Assembly: GCA_949287655.1 (NCBI GenBank) | Contig: CASEHD010000014.1 | Span: 1-45,863 of the forward strand | Direction of reading: 5' to 3' | Length of the DNA: 45,863 bases | Source: an uncultured Christensenella sp. | GTDB lineage: Bacteria; Bacillota; Clostridia; Christensenellales; UBA3700 | Shown: positions 45,721-45,863 of the stretch, in pieces | How positions within the stretch are numbered: position 1 is the stretch's first letter | Layout of the letters: every line of letters starts with the position of its first letter | Made by a program: the position numbers and the translations under genes | Notes under the pieces: generated by a model | Databases searched by the model: none | Told to the model about the DNA's origin: nothing | What the model saw: the letters and a program-made list of their open reading frames with translations, nothing else

Positions 45721-45811
45721 GTAAGGGGCACCAAAATCCCAACGCTTAATCAAAGGGCTGTTCGCAAGGACAGCCCTTTTCATATACGCTGGGATTTGTG
45801 TTTCCCCTTAC
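45721..45811 (+). terminator. nifJ terminator inside a longer nested inverted repeat
   Basis: The core AAAGGGCTGT/ACAGCCCTTT (45752-45761 and 45770-45779) is a normal terminator with T tail. Around it lie AAATCCCA/TGGGATTT (45734-45741, 45790-45797) and GTAAGGGG/CCCCTTAC (45721-45728, 45804-45811), forming one long three-step structure. Confidence 0.75.
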
Positions 45812-45863
45812 TGTATCCCCTCCGTTCTTCGACCTCACCCTGCGGCTTTCGGTCTCATAAAGT

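Overview
The window looks like a chromosomal segment of an anaerobic Bacillota, probably an uncultured gut Clostridia of the Christensenellales kind. This is inference from gene content: single-polypeptide pyruvate:ferredoxin oxidoreductase, split transketolase, the ecfA1-ecfA2-ecfT-truA-rplM-rpsI block, near-consensus sigma-A promoters with about 17-bp spacers, and strong AGGAGG-type ribosome binding sites. No rRNA gene or CRISPR array was seen.

Region 1 (1 to about 14.3 kb) is accessory DNA lying against the 3' end of a tRNA-Ser(CGA) gene, so it is probably an integrated mobile element whose far end and integrase lie left of the window. It has three blocks. (a) 1-1.4 kb: the end of one gene, an HUH-type rolling-circle Rep, and two large hairpins that may be its origin. 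(b) 1.44-9.2 kb: a clearly AT-rich cargo cassette on the plus strand, with an XRE-type regulator, an ECF sigma factor, a secreted C39-like cysteine peptidase, a membrane protein placed like an anti-sigma factor, a broken secreted-protein gene, a membrane-anchored protein, and a 1282-residue surface protein combining a C39-like peptidase, BspA-like leucine-rich repeats, InlB-type B repeats and a C-terminal Hint (hedgehog/intein) domain. A GGAYAAAG motif recurs upstream of three of these units and may be the sigma factor's own promoter element. (c) 9.3-13.9 kb: a minus-strand operon of small plasmid/ICE-type genes ending in a PcfK/AcrIIA9-like protein fused to a MutS domain I, then PcfJ, then a small protein.

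Region 2 (14.4-45.9 kb) is ordinary chromosome with higher GC. It holds a lipoprotein PI-PLC-like phosphodiesterase; a GH2 beta-mannosidase followed by an alkaline-phosphatase-superfamily protein; a DUF421 protein and a YhhN protein; prolyl-tRNA synthetase; split transketolase; a GPH-family sugar symporter; a cysK-comF-GH13 operon; a second GH2 enzyme; a TPR protein; a small cysteine-plus-lysine-rich protein; a lipoprotein GH16 glucanase; the ribosomal/ECF-transporter block; and nifJ.

Together the chromosomal genes indicate a saccharolytic anaerobe that takes apart mannosides, beta-glucans and alpha-glucosides, runs the non-oxidative pentose phosphate pathway and oxidises pyruvate with ferredoxin. 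The best places for new biology are the sigma-factor/peptidase/Hint cassette and the PcfK-MutS fusion.
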